Shown: in pieces, positions 5,808-5,819 of the stretch
Numbering within the stretch: the stretch's first letter is position 1
Layout of the letters: every line of letters starts with the position of its first letter
Source: Candidatus Iainarchaeum sp.
Lineage (GTDB): Archaea; Iainarchaeota; Iainarchaeia; Iainarchaeales; GCA-2688035
Assembly: GCA_026396975.1 (NCBI GenBank)
Contig: JAPLVT010000036.1
Coordinates: forward strand, 1-5,819
Direction: 5' to 3'
Length of the DNA: 5,819 nt
Notes under the pieces: model-generated
Told to the model about the DNA's origin: nothing
The model's input: only the letters and a program-made list of their open reading frames with translations
The model's database searches: none
Translations under genes and position numbers: made by a program

Positions 5808-5819
5808 CTGTCAAGTATT

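Overview
The window reads as ordinary gene-dense archaeal chromosome, with no virus, plasmid or insertion-sequence genes. The domain call rests on three genes: an eRF1-type class I release factor (NIKS and YxCxxxF motifs, archaeal/eukaryotic family), an archaeal-type TruD, and an archaeal-type UMP kinase. A strong archaeal-style Shine-Dalgarno (GAGGTG) precedes the UMP kinase. A small-genome DPANN-type archaeon is possible from the sequence style, but I cannot place it further.

Layout. (1) 1-871, minus: UMP kinase (pyrH), running off the left edge, with a 27-residue N-terminal extension and an unusual Lys/Arg-rich C-terminal tail. (2) 872-1102: an AT-rich divergent promoter region holding a 14-bp inverted repeat over the pyrH start codon, a short palindrome, and a 25-codon upstream ORF with its own Shine-Dalgarno. 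That ORF is in frame with the release factor and ends at TAG 18 nt before its ATG. (3) 1103-2347, plus: release factor aRF1, whose catalytic GGQ reads GGF. (4) 2348-2483: a gap built from degenerate ~45-nt tandem repeats that run into the start of truD. (5) 2484-3734, plus: TruD. (6) 3731-4693, plus: a family-4 membrane GlcNAc-1-phosphate-transferase-like enzyme overlapping truD by ATGA. (7) 4694-4741: a small hairpin between convergent genes. (8) 4742-5719, minus: a lysylphosphatidylglycerol-synthase/AglD-type membrane protein. (9) 5720-5819: a degenerate ~33-nt direct repeat with a 50-nt period around that gene's start.

Functionally, the left part serves information processing and nucleotide metabolism (UTP supply, translation termination, tRNA pseudouridylation). 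The right part looks like cell-envelope work: a polyprenyl-phosphate sugar transferase facing a lipid/flippase-type membrane protein. The points most worth checking are the GGQ-to-GGF change in an otherwise complete release factor and the in-frame stop upstream of the same gene, which together could mean unusual or self-regulated termination. Next come the repeats and inverted repeats that sit on three of the gene starts.
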